In this document: in pieces, positions 29,014-39,164 of the stretch
How the letters are laid out: the number at the start of each line of letters is the position of its first letter
Numbering within the stretch: the stretch's first letter is position 1
From: Vibrio sagamiensis NBRC 104589
GTDB taxonomy: Bacteria; Pseudomonadota; Gammaproteobacteria; Enterobacterales; Vibrionaceae
Length of the DNA stretch: 64,000 nucleotides
Direction: 5' to 3'
Assembly: GCF_007990935.1 (NCBI RefSeq)
Contig: NZ_BJXJ01000001.1
Location: 186,001-250,000, forward strand
The notes under the pieces: model-generated
The model's database searches: none
What the model was told of the DNA's origin: nothing
The model's input: the letters and a program-made list of their open reading frames with translations, nothing else
Position numbers and translations under genes: made by a program

Positions 29014-29328
29014 ATGGAAACAAACATCCAGTTAGGCCGTTTATTGGACCAACTCGAAAAGCAACTGCATCAGCAACAACTTTGGCAGACCAATGAGCCC
29101 GAACAGCAGGCGCTGTTGAGTGTTGAGCCTTTTGCTATTGATACCCTGCATCCACATGAGTGGTTACAGTGGATTTTTATCGCAAAAATGCGAAGCTTGG
29201 TCGAGGAAAAACAACCTTTGCCTAAAGGCTTTTTGTTAGAGCCCTATTTTTCAGAAGCGTGGAAGCAGGAAACTCATTACGCTGAGTTACTGATGACGAT
29301 TCGTGCTATTGATCAACTATGTAAGTGA
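29014..29328 (+). CDS. yqcC: YqcC family protein (DUF446)
   Basis: 104 aa. The segments LLDQLEKQLHQQQLWQ, PFAIDTLHPHEWLQWIF and MRSLVEEKQPLP are typical of YqcC. The ATG at 29014 has GAGG upstream; the frame continues further 5' but that part overlaps the divergent gene and is not protein-like. Function unknown. It is followed after 10 bases by truC, the same pairing as in E. coli. Confidence 0.88.
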   Translation: METNIQLGRLLDQLEKQLHQQQLWQTNEPEQQALLSVEPFAIDTLHPHEWLQWIFIAKMRSLVEEKQPLPKGFLLEPYFSEAWKQETHYAELLMTIRAIDQLCK

Positions 29329-29338
29329 TTTTAATTTA

Positions 29339-30118
29339 ATGTTAGAAACAGAAACGAGCCCAGCCCCAGTAGAGTTAGATATTGTTTATCAAGATGCTTA
29401 TTTGGTTGCCGTCAATAAACCTGCGGGGATGTTAGTTCATCGCAGTTGGTTAGATAAACATGAAACCCAGTTTGTGATGCAAACGTTGCGTGACCAAATT
29501 GGTCAACATGTCTTTCCGTTACATCGTTTAGATCGCCCAACTTCTGGTGTCTTGGTGTTTGCTTTATCGAGTGAAGTTGCTGCTAAGGTGATGCCTATGT
29601 TTGCGGAACATGAGATGCAAAAAACCTATCACGCAATAGTTCGCGGCTGGATAGAACAAGAAGGGGTGCTGGATTACGCACTCAAAGTTGAGCTGGATAA
29701 AATTGCTGATAAATTCGCGACTCAAGAGAAAGAAGCCCAACAAGCAATAACGGCCTATAAGCCACTCGCCAAAGTAGAAGTGCCTTATTCTACGGGTAAG
29801 TTCCCAACCACACGTTATTGTTTGATGGAAATGCAACCTCAAACAGGTCGTAAGCATCAATTACGTCGACATATGGCACATCTTCGTCATCCTATTGTTG
29901 GTGATACCACACACGGGGATGGAAAGCACAATAAGCTCTATCGTGAGAAGTTTGATTCACGTCGTTTATTGTTACACGCTTCGGAACTTAGTTTTGTTCA
30001 TCCGCTGACAGGCAAAGAAGTGATCATCCGAGCGCCAATCGATGATACTTGGCAACAGTTGTTTACCCGTTTTGGTTGGGACACGACGTTACTGAGTACT
30101 AAGACGGAATGTTCTTAG
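29339..30118 (+). CDS. truC: tRNA pseudouridine(65) synthase
   Basis: 259 aa RluA-family synthase that forms pseudouridine 65 in tRNA. The catalytic aspartate is Asp65 in HRLDRPTSGVLVF. VNKPAGMLVHRSWLD and the C-terminal QTGRKHQLRRHM are the other family motifs. The ATG at 29339 gives the expected N-terminus; an upstream in-frame GTG (29303) lies inside yqcC. Probably co-transcribed with yqcC. Confidence 0.93.
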   Translation: MLETETSPAPVELDIVYQDAYLVAVNKPAGMLVHRSWLDKHETQFVMQTLRDQIGQHVFPLHRLDRPTSGVLVFALSSEVAAKVMPMFAEHEMQKTYHAIVRGWIEQEGVLDYALKVELDKIADKFATQEKEAQQAITAYKPLAKVEVPYSTGKFPTTRYCLMEMQPQTGRKHQLRRHMAHLRHPIVGDTTHGDGKHNKLYREKFDSRRLLLHASELSFVHPLTGKEVIIRAPIDDTWQQLFTRFGWDTTLLSTKTECS

Positions 30119-30130
30119 TGGTGAAACCGA

Positions 30131-30158
30131 TCAAGGGGCGAAACATTCCGCCCCTTCG
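30131..30158. terminator. Hairpin between convergent truC and glnD
   Basis: AAGGGGCG / CGCCCCTT with an 8-base loop. There is no clear T-run on either side, so termination is only likely. Confidence 0.4.
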
Positions 30159-30184
30159 ATTAGATTAGAGTTTGTGGCCCCTTG

Positions 30185-32800
30185 TTAGGGTATTCGCAGC
30201 TTCTCTATGATCTTTGTTCTTAATTCCTCTTGTTGTTCTTCACTCAGTCTTCCTCCGGCCTCACTCGTAAGAATGAATAAATCCTCTGCTCTTTCACCGA
30301 TGGTGGTGATTTTTGCTGCATGTAGATTAACCCCCAAGCTGGCAAAAGTATGCGCAATATTCGCTAAGAGTCCTGGAGTATCGAGTGCGACGAGCTCCAT
30401 AAGTGTGCGCTTTTTACTTTTCGTTGGGAGGAAATCAACCGATGTTTTGACTTTAAAATGTTGTAACTTATGTGGAGTCCGGCGTGGTTTGAGTTGAGTC
30501 TGGTGTTTCTCATCAAGGACTTGAACTAAATGCTTCCTAATGGCTTTGTGGCGATTTTGTACGAGAGCTTTGCCGTGTTGGTCAAGGATCATGAAGGTAT
30601 CTAGGGCATAACCATCTTTGCTGGTCATGATCTGGGCATCATGAACATTAAGATTACGTCGATCCAGTTCACCTACGACTTTTGCAAATAGAGCGGGTTG
30701 ATCTTTACAGTAAACAAAGACTTCCGTACCTCCTCTTGTTGCCTTTTTGCTGATCAAGATCAGAGGCTGGGTCAGGTCGCTCATCTTGAGGATATTGGCT
30801 GCATGCCAAGCGATCTGCTTATGGGTATGTCGCAAGAAATAGTCGGCTTTAAAGCGTTGCCACAAGACCTCTACTTCACGAGAAGTAAACCCCTGTTTAC
30901 GAAGGAGCGCAGAGGCCATTTGTTGGTTGTGGCGAATGCGATCACGCACGTCGACTGGGTTCTCTAAACCACGCCGCAGGGCTCGTTGAGTCGAATAAAA
31001 GAGCTCAGCAAGCAGCGTGCGTTTCCAACTGTTCCACAATTCAGGGTTTGTCGCACAGATGTCAGCGACGGTCAAACAGACGAGAAACTCGAGAGATTCC
31101 TCATCACGTACTTTTTTAGCAAACTCAGTAATGACGTCAGGATCATAAATATCACGCCGCTGAGCGGTGACTGACATGAGTAGGTGGTGTCTGACCAGCC
31201 AACTAACCAACTTTGCTTCTGGTTTAGATAGACCATGCTCAATACAAAATTCGTAGGCTTCTTCTGCACCAATAATAGAGTGATCACCACCTCGTCCTTT
31301 GCCTATGTCATGGAAAATTGCGGCGATGATCAACAGTTCTTTTTTTTGAATCCGAGGATAAACGTCACAGCATATAGGGTGCTTATCATGATTGTCTGGG
31401 TTGCTGAATGTATTGATGTGTTTCAGTAAACGGACACTATGCTCATCAACGGTATAAACATGGAATAGGTCGAATTGCATTTGACCTACAATTTGGCTCC
31501 ATTGCGGTAGGTAGGCGGCGAGTACACCCAGTTTATGCATCAACCCAAATGCTTTATGCAGCGCATTTGGGTGGCGGCACAGTGCCATGAATTTGTCACG
31601 CGCTTGTGGAATGGTGTGCAGAAATTTATTGAGTCGTCGGCGCACCGTTCGAAGTTGCCGAAGTGTTGCTGGACTAACTCCTTCAATACTTGAATCGTTA
31701 GCGATGTGTAGAAACATATCTAAGATACTTTCTGGGCGAGCTTGAAATAAAGCAGGCTTCCGAGCTTCAATTAAATTGCCCTTGCGTTGAAAATCTTGGC
31801 TGATGATTTTCGCCTCTGGAGTGGCACCACCGTTAATAATGGCTTGATCAAATAACTTGAGCAGCATTTTGTTCAGTTCGGCAACTCGGCGAAGTGTGCG
31901 ATAGAACTCTTTCATCATCATCTCGACACCTCGGTTTCCTTCACCAGTATAGCCAAGGTGCTCAGCCACTTGGGCTTGATGAGCAAACGTCAAGCGATTA
32001 TCACTGCGGCGTAGCTCAATATGAAGAGCAAAGCGTACCCGCCATAGAAAATCCTGACACTCGACCAGCTCACGGTATTCGGCATCTGTTAAGAATCCAT
32101 GCCGGCTCATTTCTAGCAAAGAGGTGGCACCAAAATGACGTCGAGCTACCCAACTTAAAGTGTGAATATCTCTCAAACCACCTGGTGTCGATTTAATATC
32201 TGGCTCAAGATTGTAAGTCGTATCGTGATAACGGGAGTGGCGTTCACGCTGCTCTTGTATTTTGGCGCTATAGAAGGTTTCGCTGGGCCAGAACGATTCA
32301 GATAAAACGATGTTTTGTAAAGATTGATAGGTGCTTTCACAACCACATAATAAACGTGCTTCTTGTAAATTAGTAGCAACCGTTAAGTCAGAACGGCCGA
32401 TTTCTGCACATTGTTCAACGGTTCGAACAGCATGGCCCACTTCGAGTCTTAAATCCCAAAGTAGGGTAATGAATCCACTAATTTTAGCTTCGATAGCATT
32501 AGGCAACGTCTGGTTGCACAGAATGAGGATATCAATATCGGAAAGGGGGTGTAGTTCACGCCTTCCGTAGCCACCTACTGCGACCAGTGAAATGTGTGGT
32601 AGTTCGTAAAAACCAAAGTGTTTCCAGAGGCGATCGAGTAGCAAATCCATATACTCTGCACGTGATAATACCAAATTGCTAACAGGGAGGTAATTTAAAA
32701 AATCTTGTTTTTGGGACAGATGGAACTCTTCGAGTGCTTGCTTTAAGTTATCAACGTTGAGCTGTTCATCGGTAAATGTAGTAGGTGGCTGAAAGGTCAT
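30185..32800 (-). CDS. glnD: Bifunctional [protein-PII] uridylyltransferase / uridylyl-removing enzyme
   Basis: 871 aa nitrogen sensor that adds UMP to PII (GlnB) when glutamine is low and removes it when glutamine is high. The nucleotidyltransferase motif GGYGRRELHPLSDIDIL (Asp88, Asp90) is followed by a GlnD linker, an HD hydrolase domain (IFHDIGKGRGGDHS, near residue 500) and two C-terminal ACT domains (about 690-870, ending LHAAKITTIGERAEDLF). Its substrate glnB lies 23 kb away in this window. It follows map on the minus strand. Confidence 0.96.
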   Translation of the reverse strand: MTFQPPTTFTDEQLNVDNLKQALEEFHLSQKQDFLNYLPVSNLVLSRAEYMDLLLDRLWKHFGFYELPHISLVAVGGYGRRELHPLSDIDILILCNQTLPNAIEAKISGFITLLWDLRLEVGHAVRTVEQCAEIGRSDLTVATNLQEARLLCGCESTYQSLQNIVLSESFWPSETFYSAKIQEQRERHSRYHDTTYNLEPDIKSTPGGLRDIHTLSWVARRHFGATSLLEMSRHGFLTDAEYRELVECQDFLWRVRFALHIELRRSDNRLTFAHQAQVAEHLGYTGEGNRGVEMMMKEFYRTLRRVAELNKMLLKLFDQAIINGGATPEAKIISQDFQRKGNLIEARKPALFQARPESILDMFLHIANDSSIEGVSPATLRQLRTVRRRLNKFLHTIPQARDKFMALCRHPNALHKAFGLMHKLGVLAAYLPQWSQIVGQMQFDLFHVYTVDEHSVRLLKHINTFSNPDNHDKHPICCDVYPRIQKKELLIIAAIFHDIGKGRGGDHSIIGAEEAYEFCIEHGLSKPEAKLVSWLVRHHLLMSVTAQRRDIYDPDVITEFAKKVRDEESLEFLVCLTVADICATNPELWNSWKRTLLAELFYSTQRALRRGLENPVDVRDRIRHNQQMASALLRKQGFTSREVEVLWQRFKADYFLRHTHKQIAWHAANILKMSDLTQPLILISKKATRGGTEVFVYCKDQPALFAKVVGELDRRNLNVHDAQIMTSKDGYALDTFMILDQHGKALVQNRHKAIRKHLVQVLDEKHQTQLKPRRTPHKLQHFKVKTSVDFLPTKSKKRTLMELVALDTPGLLANIAHTFASLGVNLHAAKITTIGERAEDLFILTSEAGGRLSEEQQEELRTKIIEKLRIP

Positions 32801-32853
32801 TTTGGCGATCCATGCGACGAGTTAGTCTAACCAATCTAACAAATTTTATACGC

Positions 32854-32884
32854 ATAAAAAATATCCCCGCATGGGCGAGGATAG
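32854..32884 (-). terminator. Terminator between map and glnD
   Basis: On the minus strand TATCCTCGC / GCGGGGATA with a CCAT loop (one wobble pair) followed by TTTTTT. It separates map from glnD. Confidence 0.8.
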
Positions 32885-32900
32885 AAAAAGAATTCGATGA

Positions 32901-33779
32901 TTAAACGTTTTTCATCAGACGTGGAATACTCTCATCACTTCGGAGTGTGAGTACTTCACACCCATCTTTAGTGACAACAATAGTATGCTCCCATTGTGCT
33001 GAGTTTTTGCCATCACCAGTGTAAACTGTCCAGTCATCTTCCGCGTCGATCGAACAACCGAATTTACCCGCATTGATCATCGGTTCTATGGTGAAACACA
33101 TCCCTTCTTTTAATACGCGACGATCTTTATTCTTGTAGTGGACGACTTGTGGTTCTTCGTGGAACTCATCACCGATACCATGACCGCAGAAGTCTTTCAC
33201 AATTGAGAATTTATTACGTGGATTGTTCTTGTTATTTTCTTTGATGTATTTTTCGATCGCAGTACCAATGTCGCCTACTGTTGCTCCAGGTTTTACTTGG
33301 CGCATTCCAAGGTATAGTGATTCTTGAGCAACCATACAAAGGCGCTTGTTAGCAGGAGATACATCACCCACTAAGAACATCTTTGAAGTATCGCCATGGT
33401 AGCCTTGTGGGCGAACGGTTAAATCCGCATTTTCATCGTTCGGGACAATTACAGTGATATCTACGTTGATGATATCACCATCTTTAAGAACTGCGGGTTT
33501 CATTTGACCATTGGCACCGATTTCATCTTGTGCTGCAGGAATACCGTGACAAACAATATGATTGATTGACGTACAGATTGATTTAGGGAATCCATGGTAA
33601 TCAAGCGGTGCAGAGTAAGCGCCATTTTTTAGAGCATAATCGTGACAGATTTGGTTAAGCTCATCTGTTGTAACCCCAGCTTTAATGTGTGGTTCGATCA
33701 TTTCTAGTACGGATGCGGCTAACTTGCCCGCAATACGCATGCGTTCGATTTCTTCAGCAGTTTTAATCTTGATTGACAT
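32901..33779 (-). CDS. map: Methionine aminopeptidase, type I
   Basis: 292 aa enzyme that removes the initiator methionine. The metal ligands are visible: Asp in DIINVDITV, Asp in GYHGDTSKMF, His in GHGIGDEFHEEP, Glu in FTIEPM and Glu in QWEHTIVV. It is about 28 residues longer than the E. coli enzyme because of an extra loop (ENADLTVRPQ) and a longer C-terminus. It is divergent from rpsB, the usual arrangement. Confidence 0.96.
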   Translation of the reverse strand: MSIKIKTAEEIERMRIAGKLAASVLEMIEPHIKAGVTTDELNQICHDYALKNGAYSAPLDYHGFPKSICTSINHIVCHGIPAAQDEIGANGQMKPAVLKDGDIINVDITVIVPNDENADLTVRPQGYHGDTSKMFLVGDVSPANKRLCMVAQESLYLGMRQVKPGATVGDIGTAIEKYIKENNKNNPRNKFSIVKDFCGHGIGDEFHEEPQVVHYKNKDRRVLKEGMCFTIEPMINAGKFGCSIDAEDDWTVYTGDGKNSAQWEHTIVVTKDGCEVLTLRSDESIPRLMKNV

Positions 33780-33963
33780 TGGCTTTCTCTATTTATTCGT
33801 AGTCTCGCAAATGTGCGAATGTTTTTATTCTATCAGACATCCAGCCCTTAACCCAGCCAGTTAAGGTGATGAATTGTATTTAAAGAGCTCTCATTTATGA
33901 GATTTTAATCAGAGTATGGTGCTTTGTGACGTCTTTAGAGGGAGCATGATAGAGAATTTTTAC

Positions 33964-33993
33964 TAGCCAATCTAGGCTGAATTATGTTATAAA
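33964..33993 (+). promoter_or_regulatory. Candidate rpsB promoter with GC-rich discriminator
   Basis: TAGCCA, an 18-base spacer and TATAAA (33988-33993), immediately followed by GCGCGCC. A GC-rich discriminator is typical of stringently controlled ribosomal promoters. Confidence 0.45.
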
Positions 33994-34099
33994 GCGCGCC
34001 GGAGTAGAGGACTGTTCTCTTTACTTTTGTTAAAAATGTAACGAAGCAAGCTTATCTCCGATAAACTTTTATCTTTAAATCACACACATTCCGTCACAT

Positions 34100-34165
34100 G
34101 TTCCGGGGTGCTGAGCAGAAGCTTAGTCGGAGGTATGGGGAATGTGGAGGCCTAACCCCATAGAG
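34100..34165 (+). ncRNA. rpsB (S2) leader, autoregulatory structure
   Basis: The 5' leader carries GGGGTGCTGAGC...GTCGGAGG and then a strong hairpin TATGGGG / CCCCATA, ending just before the rpsB RBS (AGAGG). Gammaproteobacterial rpsB leaders contain a conserved structure through which S2 represses its own operon. I see the hairpins; the binding role is from family knowledge. Confidence 0.6.
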
Positions 34166-34174
34166 GATTTTAAA

Positions 34175-34903
34175 ATGGCAACTGTATCAATGCGCGATAT
34201 GCTAAAAGCTGGTGTTCACTTCGGTCACCAAACTCGTTACTGGAACCCAAAAATGAAGCCATTCATCTTTGGTGCTCGTAACCGCGTTCATATCATTAAC
34301 CTAGAAAAAACAGTACCAATGTTCAACGACGCTCTAGCTGAACTAGCTAAAGTTGGCGAGAAGAAAGGTAAAGTTCTTTTTGTAGGTACTAAGCGCGCTG
34401 CATCTGAAGCTGTTAAAGAAGCTGCAATTGCAAGCAACCAATACTACGTAAACAACCGTTGGTTGGGTGGTATGCTAACGAACTACAAAACAGTTCGTCA
34501 ATCTATCAAGCGTCTAAAAGATTTCGAAGCACAAGCACAAGACGGTACTTTCGAAAAACTAACTAAGAAAGAAGCTCTAATGCGTACTCGTGAAATGGAG
34601 AAGCTAGAGAAGTCTCTTGGTGGTATCAAAGATATGGGTGGTCTTCCTGACGCTCTATTCGTAATCGACGCTGATCACGAGCACATTGCAATTAAAGAAG
34701 CTAACAACCTTGGTATCCCAGTATACGCAGTGGTAGATACTAACTCTAACCCAGACGGCGTAGACTACATCATCCCAGGTAACGATGATGCAATCCGTGC
34801 AGTTCAACTATACCTAAATGCTGCTGCATCAGCAGTAACTGAAGGTCGCAACAAAGACGTTGCAGCAGTTGCTGAAAAAGACGGTTTCGTAGAAGCTGAA
34901 TAA
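34175..34903 (+). CDS. rpsB: 30S ribosomal protein S2
   Basis: 242 aa. The start [25 protein letters not shown] is the canonical S2 N-terminus, so the ATG at 34175 is used and not the in-frame ATG 11 codons upstream, which lies inside the leader hairpin. [18 protein letters not shown] is also typical. It is followed by a hairpin with a T-run and then tsf, as in most proteobacteria. Codon use is strongly biased, as for a highly expressed gene. Confidence 0.98.
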   Translation: MATVSMRDMLKAGVHFGHQTRYWNPKMKPFIFGARNRVHIINLEKTVPMFNDALAELAKVGEKKGKVLFVGTKRAASEAVKEAAIASNQYYVNNRWLGGMLTNYKTVRQSIKRLKDFEAQAQDGTFEKLTKKEALMRTREMEKLEKSLGGIKDMGGLPDALFVIDADHEHIAIKEANNLGIPVYAVVDTNSNPDGVDYIIPGNDDAIRAVQLYLNAAASAVTEGRNKDVAAVAEKDGFVEAE

Positions 34904-34973
34904 TCACGGCTCTGTGTCACACTTAGTTTATGTGAATGATTGTTTTAGCATAGACTGAGTTATAGTTAGCAAT

Positions 34974-35002
34974 GGGGCCGACAATGTAGGCCCCTGTTTT
35001 TT
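34974..35002 (+). terminator. Terminator or attenuator between rpsB and tsf
   Basis: GGGGCC / GGCCCC with a 9-base loop and TGTTTTTT. Probably partial, since tsf is usually co-transcribed with rpsB. Confidence 0.75.
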
Positions 35003-35032
35003 ACCTTATTCGAATCAAACGAGGAATAGAGA

Positions 35033-35875
35033 ATGGCTGTTACTGCTGCTCTAGTTAAAGAACTTCGCGAGCGCACTGGCGCTGGCATGATGGAATGTAA
35101 GAAAGCGCTTGTAGAAGCAAACGCTGACATCGAACTAGCAATTGAAAACATGCGTAAATCCGGCGCAGCGAAAGCAGCTAAGAAAGCTGGTAACGTTGCA
35201 GCTGAAGGCGCAATCATCATTAAAGAAGAAAATGGCGTAGCTGTTCTTCTTGAAGTTAACTGCCAAACTGACTTCGTTGCTAAAGACGGTAACTTCACTG
35301 CATTTGCAGAAAAAGTAGCACTTGATGCTCTAGCGACTAAAGCTACTGCTGAGGAACTTGTTGCTAAGTTTGAAGAAGAACGTGTGGCTCTAGTTGCAAA
35401 AATCGGCGAAAACATCAACATTCGTCGCGTTGCATACGTAAACGGTTCTGCAATGGCTTCTTACCGTCACGGTGAGAAAATTGGTGTTGTAGTTGCTGGT
35501 GAAGGCGACGCTGAAACACTTAAGCACGTTGCTATGCACGTTGCTGCTTCTAAGCCTGAGTTCGTTAATCCAGAAGACGTTCCAGCTGACGTAGTAGCAA
35601 AAGAAAAAGAAGTTCAAGTTGAAATCGCTATGAACGAAGGTAAGCCACAAGAGATCGCTGAGAAGATGGTTATCGGCCGCATGAAGAAATTCACTGGCGA
35701 AATCTCTTTGACTGGTCAAGCTTTCATTATGGAGCCTAAGAAATCTGTTGGCGAAATGCTAAAAGAGAAAGGTGCTTCTGTTGAGACTTTCGTTCGCCTA
35801 GAAGTAGGTGAAGGTATCGAGAAAGCTGCTGAAATGAGCTTCGCTGAAGAAGTTGCACTTGCTCAGAAAGGTTAA
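35033..35875 (+). CDS. tsf: Elongation factor Ts
   Basis: 280 aa guanine nucleotide exchange factor for EF-Tu. The UBA-like N-terminal domain with [17 protein letters not shown] and the core [14 protein letters not shown] are diagnostic. RBS GAGG upstream. Highly biased codon use. A strong terminator follows. Confidence 0.98.
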   Translation: MAVTAALVKELRERTGAGMMECKKALVEANADIELAIENMRKSGAAKAAKKAGNVAAEGAIIIKEENGVAVLLEVNCQTDFVAKDGNFTAFAEKVALDALATKATAEELVAKFEEERVALVAKIGENINIRRVAYVNGSAMASYRHGEKIGVVVAGEGDAETLKHVAMHVAASKPEFVNPEDVPADVVAKEKEVQVEIAMNEGKPQEIAEKMVIGRMKKFTGEISLTGQAFIMEPKKSVGEMLKEKGASVETFVRLEVGEGIEKAAEMSFAEEVALAQKG

Positions 35876-35898
35876 TCCCTAGCAATTGCCTGAATACT

Positions 35899-35926
35899 AG
35901 ACCGTAGCCATGGCTGCGGTCTTTTT
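35899..35926 (+). terminator. Rho-independent terminator after tsf
   Basis: AGACCGTAGCCA / TGGCTGCGGTCT, nearly perfect long stem, followed by TTTTT. Confidence 0.88.
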
Positions 35927-36024
35927 ACGAAAAGAGCGACGAAAACGAGCTGTGATCAATGATCATAAAATACTGTGCTCATTTATGACTGTTAATTAAC
36001 AACTCTCTTTGGAAGGTAAACTCC

Positions 36025-36756
36025 ATGACTACGAACCCTAAACCTGCGTATCAACGTATTTTATTAAAACTGAGCGGTGAAGCTCTTCAAGGTGAAGATG
36101 GTTTTGGTATTGATCCAGCAGTTCTTGACCGTATGGCCCAAGAAGTAAAAGAGCTGGTAGAACTGGGTGTTCAAGTTGGTGTAGTGATCGGTGGTGGTAA
36201 TTTATTTCGTGGTGCAGGCCTAGCTGAAGCAGGCATGAACCGTGTTGTAGGTGACCATATGGGTATGCTAGCAACTGTAATGAATGGTCTAGCAATGCGT
36301 GATGCACTTCACCGTGCGTATGTCAATGCTCGAGTAATGTCTGCTATTCCTTTAAAAGGTGTGTGTGACGATTACAACTGGGCTGATGCTATTCGTGAAC
36401 TTCGCCAAGGACGTGTAGTGATCTTCTCTGCAGGTACAGGTAACCCATTTTTTACAACAGATTCAGCAGCATGCTTACGTGGTATTGAAATTGAAGCTGA
36501 TGTGGTTCTAAAAGCAACAAAAGTTGATGGTGTATTTACCTCTGACCCAGTAGTAAACCCAGATGCAGAACTGTATGATAAGCTTTCTTATGCAGAAGTT
36601 CTGGATAAAGAATTGAAAGTAATGGATTTGGCAGCGTTCACTCTTGCTCGTGATCATAAAATGCCAATCCGTGTATTCAATATGAACAAACCAGGTGCGC
36701 TACGCCGTGTGGTAATGGGTGAGGCGGAAGGAACGCTGATCAACGCTGACGTATAA
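36025..36756 (+). CDS. pyrH: UMP kinase
   Basis: 243 aa amino-acid-kinase-fold enzyme phosphorylating UMP to UDP. The start [13 protein letters not shown] and [13 protein letters not shown] form the phosphate-binding region, and [18 protein letters not shown] the acceptor site. RBS GGAAGG upstream. It follows tsf and precedes frr, in the conserved translation cluster. Confidence 0.97.
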   Translation: MTTNPKPAYQRILLKLSGEALQGEDGFGIDPAVLDRMAQEVKELVELGVQVGVVIGGGNLFRGAGLAEAGMNRVVGDHMGMLATVMNGLAMRDALHRAYVNARVMSAIPLKGVCDDYNWADAIRELRQGRVVIFSAGTGNPFFTTDSAACLRGIEIEADVVLKATKVDGVFTSDPVVNPDAELYDKLSYAEVLDKELKVMDLAAFTLARDHKMPIRVFNMNKPGALRRVVMGEAEGTLINADV

Positions 36757-36854
36757 TTCAAGATGTCACCTAGAGCAACACATTAGGTGGCGCTTCGCTT
36801 GACTTAACCCTTTTAAGCTTTCTTTAAGAAAGATGACATTTTTAAGGTGAAACT

Positions 36855-37412
36855 GTGATTAACGAAATCAAACAAGACGCGCAAGAGCGCATGGATAAAA
36901 GCGTTGAAGCGCTAAAAAATAACCTTTCTAAAGTTCGTACTGGTCGTGCTCACCCAAGTTTACTATCTGGTATTTCAGTAGAATATTACGGTGCAGCAAC
37001 GCCTTTAAACCAAGTTGCTAACGTAGTTGCAGAAGACGCACGTACTCTAGCAATCACAGTTTTCGACAAAGAACTAACTCAAAAAGTTGAAAAAGCGATC
37101 ATGATGTCTGACTTGGGTTTAAACCCAATGTCTGCTGGTACTATCATCCGCGTCCCACTTCCACCACTAACAGAAGAACGCCGTAAAGATCTCGTTAAGA
37201 TCGTTCGTGGAGAAGCAGAAGGTGGTCGTGTGGCTGTACGTAACATCCGCCGTGATGCTAACAACGATCTCAAAGGTCTTTTGAAAGACAAAGAAATCTC
37301 TGAAGATGAAGATCGTAAAGCGCAAGATGAGATCCAAAAACTGACAGACATTTCAGTTAAAAAGATTGATGAAGTTCTTGCTGCAAAAGAAAAAGAGTTG
37401 ATGGAAGTTTAA
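36855..37412 (+). CDS. frr: Ribosome recycling factor
   Basis: 185 aa factor that splits post-termination ribosomes with EF-G. The segments [26 protein letters not shown] and [14 protein letters not shown] are diagnostic. The start is GTG with AAGGTG upstream, giving the standard length. Confidence 0.97.
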   Translation: MINEIKQDAQERMDKSVEALKNNLSKVRTGRAHPSLLSGISVEYYGAATPLNQVANVVAEDARTLAITVFDKELTQKVEKAIMMSDLGLNPMSAGTIIRVPLPPLTEERRKDLVKIVRGEAEGGRVAVRNIRRDANNDLKGLLKDKEISEDEDRKAQDEIQKLTDISVKKIDEVLAAKEKELMEV

Positions 37413-37436
37413 TACTTCACCAACATCACTGTTGTA

Positions 37437-37467
37437 AAACGCTGTACTTACAGTGCAGCGTTTTTTT
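37437..37467 (+). terminator. Rho-independent terminator after frr
   Basis: AACGCTG / CAGCGTT with a loop of about 11 bases and a T7 run. It lies inside the longest possible 5' extension of uppS, which supports the later uppS start. Confidence 0.85.
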
Positions 37468-37506
37468 GTGTTATTCTGTCCGATTGATGGAACTCGATTA
37501 ACTCCT

Positions 37507-38262
37507 ATGCAAAATTCTCAAGTCTTCTCTGACTCTCTTCCTAAACACATAGCCATAATTATGGACGGTAATGGGCGCTGGGCAAAATCTAAAGGTAAGC
37601 CCCGTGTATTTGGCCATAAAAAAGGCGTCAATGCGGTTCGTAAAACCGTATCAACTGCGTCTAAACTTGGTATTAGAGCCATGACGTTATTTGCTTTTAG
37701 CAGTGAGAACTGGCGTCGTCCTGAGGAAGAAGTCGGTCTACTTATGGAACTATTTATCACAGTTTTATCTAGTGAAGTAAAAAAGTTACATAAAAATAAT
37801 CTACAGTTGCGAGTGATTGGTGATATCAGCCGATTCAGTGGGCGACTTCAACGTAAAATTTCTGAAGCGGAAGCACTAACGGCAAATAATACTGGAATGG
37901 TGATTAATGTTGCTGCGAATTATGGTGGTAAGTGGGATATCATGCAGGCTACTAGGGCATTGGCTTCAAGAGTTCAAAGTGGTGAAATTAGCTCAGAAGA
38001 TATTGATGAAGAGCTTATCACTCAGAATTTAACAATGGCAGATTTGCCAGAAGTTGATCTACTGATTCGCACCAGTGGTGAGTGCCGTATTAGCAACTTT
38101 ATGCTGTGGCAAATGGCATACGCTGAAATGTATTTCACTTCAGAATATTGGCCAGATTTTGATGAAGACAGCTTAGTTGAAGCTGTTACATGGTTTATCA
38201 ACCGAGAACGCCGTTTTGGCTGTACAGGTGAGCAAGTTAAAGCATTTATGGCTGCTCAATAA
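37507..38262 (+). CDS. uppS: Undecaprenyl diphosphate synthase
   Basis: 251 aa cis-prenyltransferase making the C55 carrier for peptidoglycan and O-antigen. The catalytic Asp20 is in [12 protein letters not shown], and the C-terminal signature [20 protein letters not shown] is present. The ATG at 37507 is preferred because the upstream extension would overlap the frr terminator. It is followed by cdsA after 12 bases. Confidence 0.96.
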   Translation: MQNSQVFSDSLPKHIAIIMDGNGRWAKSKGKPRVFGHKKGVNAVRKTVSTASKLGIRAMTLFAFSSENWRRPEEEVGLLMELFITVLSSEVKKLHKNNLQLRVIGDISRFSGRLQRKISEAEALTANNTGMVINVAANYGGKWDIMQATRALASRVQSGEISSEDIDEELITQNLTMADLPEVDLLIRTSGECRISNFMLWQMAYAEMYFTSEYWPDFDEDSLVEAVTWFINRERRFGCTGEQVKAFMAAQ

Positions 38263-38274
38263 GGACCGTCTAGT

Positions 38275-39117
38275 TTGAAACAAAGAATAATTACAGCGCT
38301 AATTTTAGCGCCTTTAGTCATCTTAGGTATTTTTAAACTGCCTCTGATTGGTTTCATTGTCGCACTGACTGCAATTACGCTTTTAGGCTTTTGGGAATGG
38401 ACTCAATTTACGCAAAACAACTCCCGTCTGGTCGCGCTTGTACCGACGTTAGTCATAACCGGGTTGAGCTTTTTTGTTATCCCGTCAGATCCAGAGAGCC
38501 TAAATCAATTTTCTACATCGCATTATGCAATTTTAGCAATTGGCTCCGTTTGGTGGGTAATTGTGAGTGGGTTGGTCATTATGTACCCTAAATCTACAGG
38601 CTGTTGGCAAAATAATAACGTATTGCGGCACGTATTTGGTTTTTTGACTTTGTTGCCTTTTTTATGGGCTGTTATTTTTCTTCGAGCGACAGATATCACA
38701 TCAGATCCGTACCATGGTGCAAAACTTGTTTTATATGTTTGCTTTTTGGTATGGGCTGCAGATAGCGGTGCTTACTTTGCAGGTAAAAGCTTGGGTAAGC
38801 ATAAGATGGCACCCAAGGTTAGCCCAAATAAGACAATTGAAGGCTTAATTGGTGGTTTGCTCGCAGCACTTATCGTTGGTTACCTATTCGCAGACTGGTT
38901 CAATATCCATTTTAGTAGCACTATTAATATGGCAATCATTACTTCTGCTACGGTGGTTATTTCTGTGCTTGGTGACTTAGCTGAAAGTATGTTCAAGCGA
39001 GAGTCAGGTATTAAGGACAGTAGTAATATTATTCCAGGACACGGCGGAATTCTGGACCGAATTGATAGTCTAACTGCAGCATTCCCAGTATTTGCATTTC
39101 TTTATTACGTAATTTAA
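38275..39117 (+). CDS. cdsA: Phosphatidate cytidylyltransferase
   Basis: 280 aa inner-membrane enzyme making CDP-diacylglycerol. It has about eight helices and the C-terminal CDP-DAG synthase signature SMFKRESGIKDSSNIIPGHG followed by GILDRIDS. The start is a TTG with AAGGA 10 bases upstream. Order uppS-cdsA-ispC is the usual one. Confidence 0.95.
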   Translation: MKQRIITALILAPLVILGIFKLPLIGFIVALTAITLLGFWEWTQFTQNNSRLVALVPTLVITGLSFFVIPSDPESLNQFSTSHYAILAIGSVWWVIVSGLVIMYPKSTGCWQNNNVLRHVFGFLTLLPFLWAVIFLRATDITSDPYHGAKLVLYVCFLVWAADSGAYFAGKSLGKHKMAPKVSPNKTIEGLIGGLLAALIVGYLFADWFNIHFSSTINMAIITSATVVISVLGDLAESMFKRESGIKDSSNIIPGHGGILDRIDSLTAAFPVFAFLYYVI

Positions 39118-39122
39118 TTTGT

Positions 39123-39149
39123 CGGGAGTGAAGTACTGCTCCCGATTCT
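39123..39149 (+). terminator. Weak hairpin between cdsA and ispC
   Basis: CGGGAG / CTCCCG with a 10-base loop followed by ATTCTTC. The T-run is poor, so it is probably only a partial terminator. Confidence 0.35.
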
Positions 39150-39164
39150 TCTCACGGTTTACAC

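Noticed and set aside
37453..37506. Upstream start of uppS
   Set aside because: It would begin inside the frr terminator; the ATG at 37507 gives the family N-terminus.
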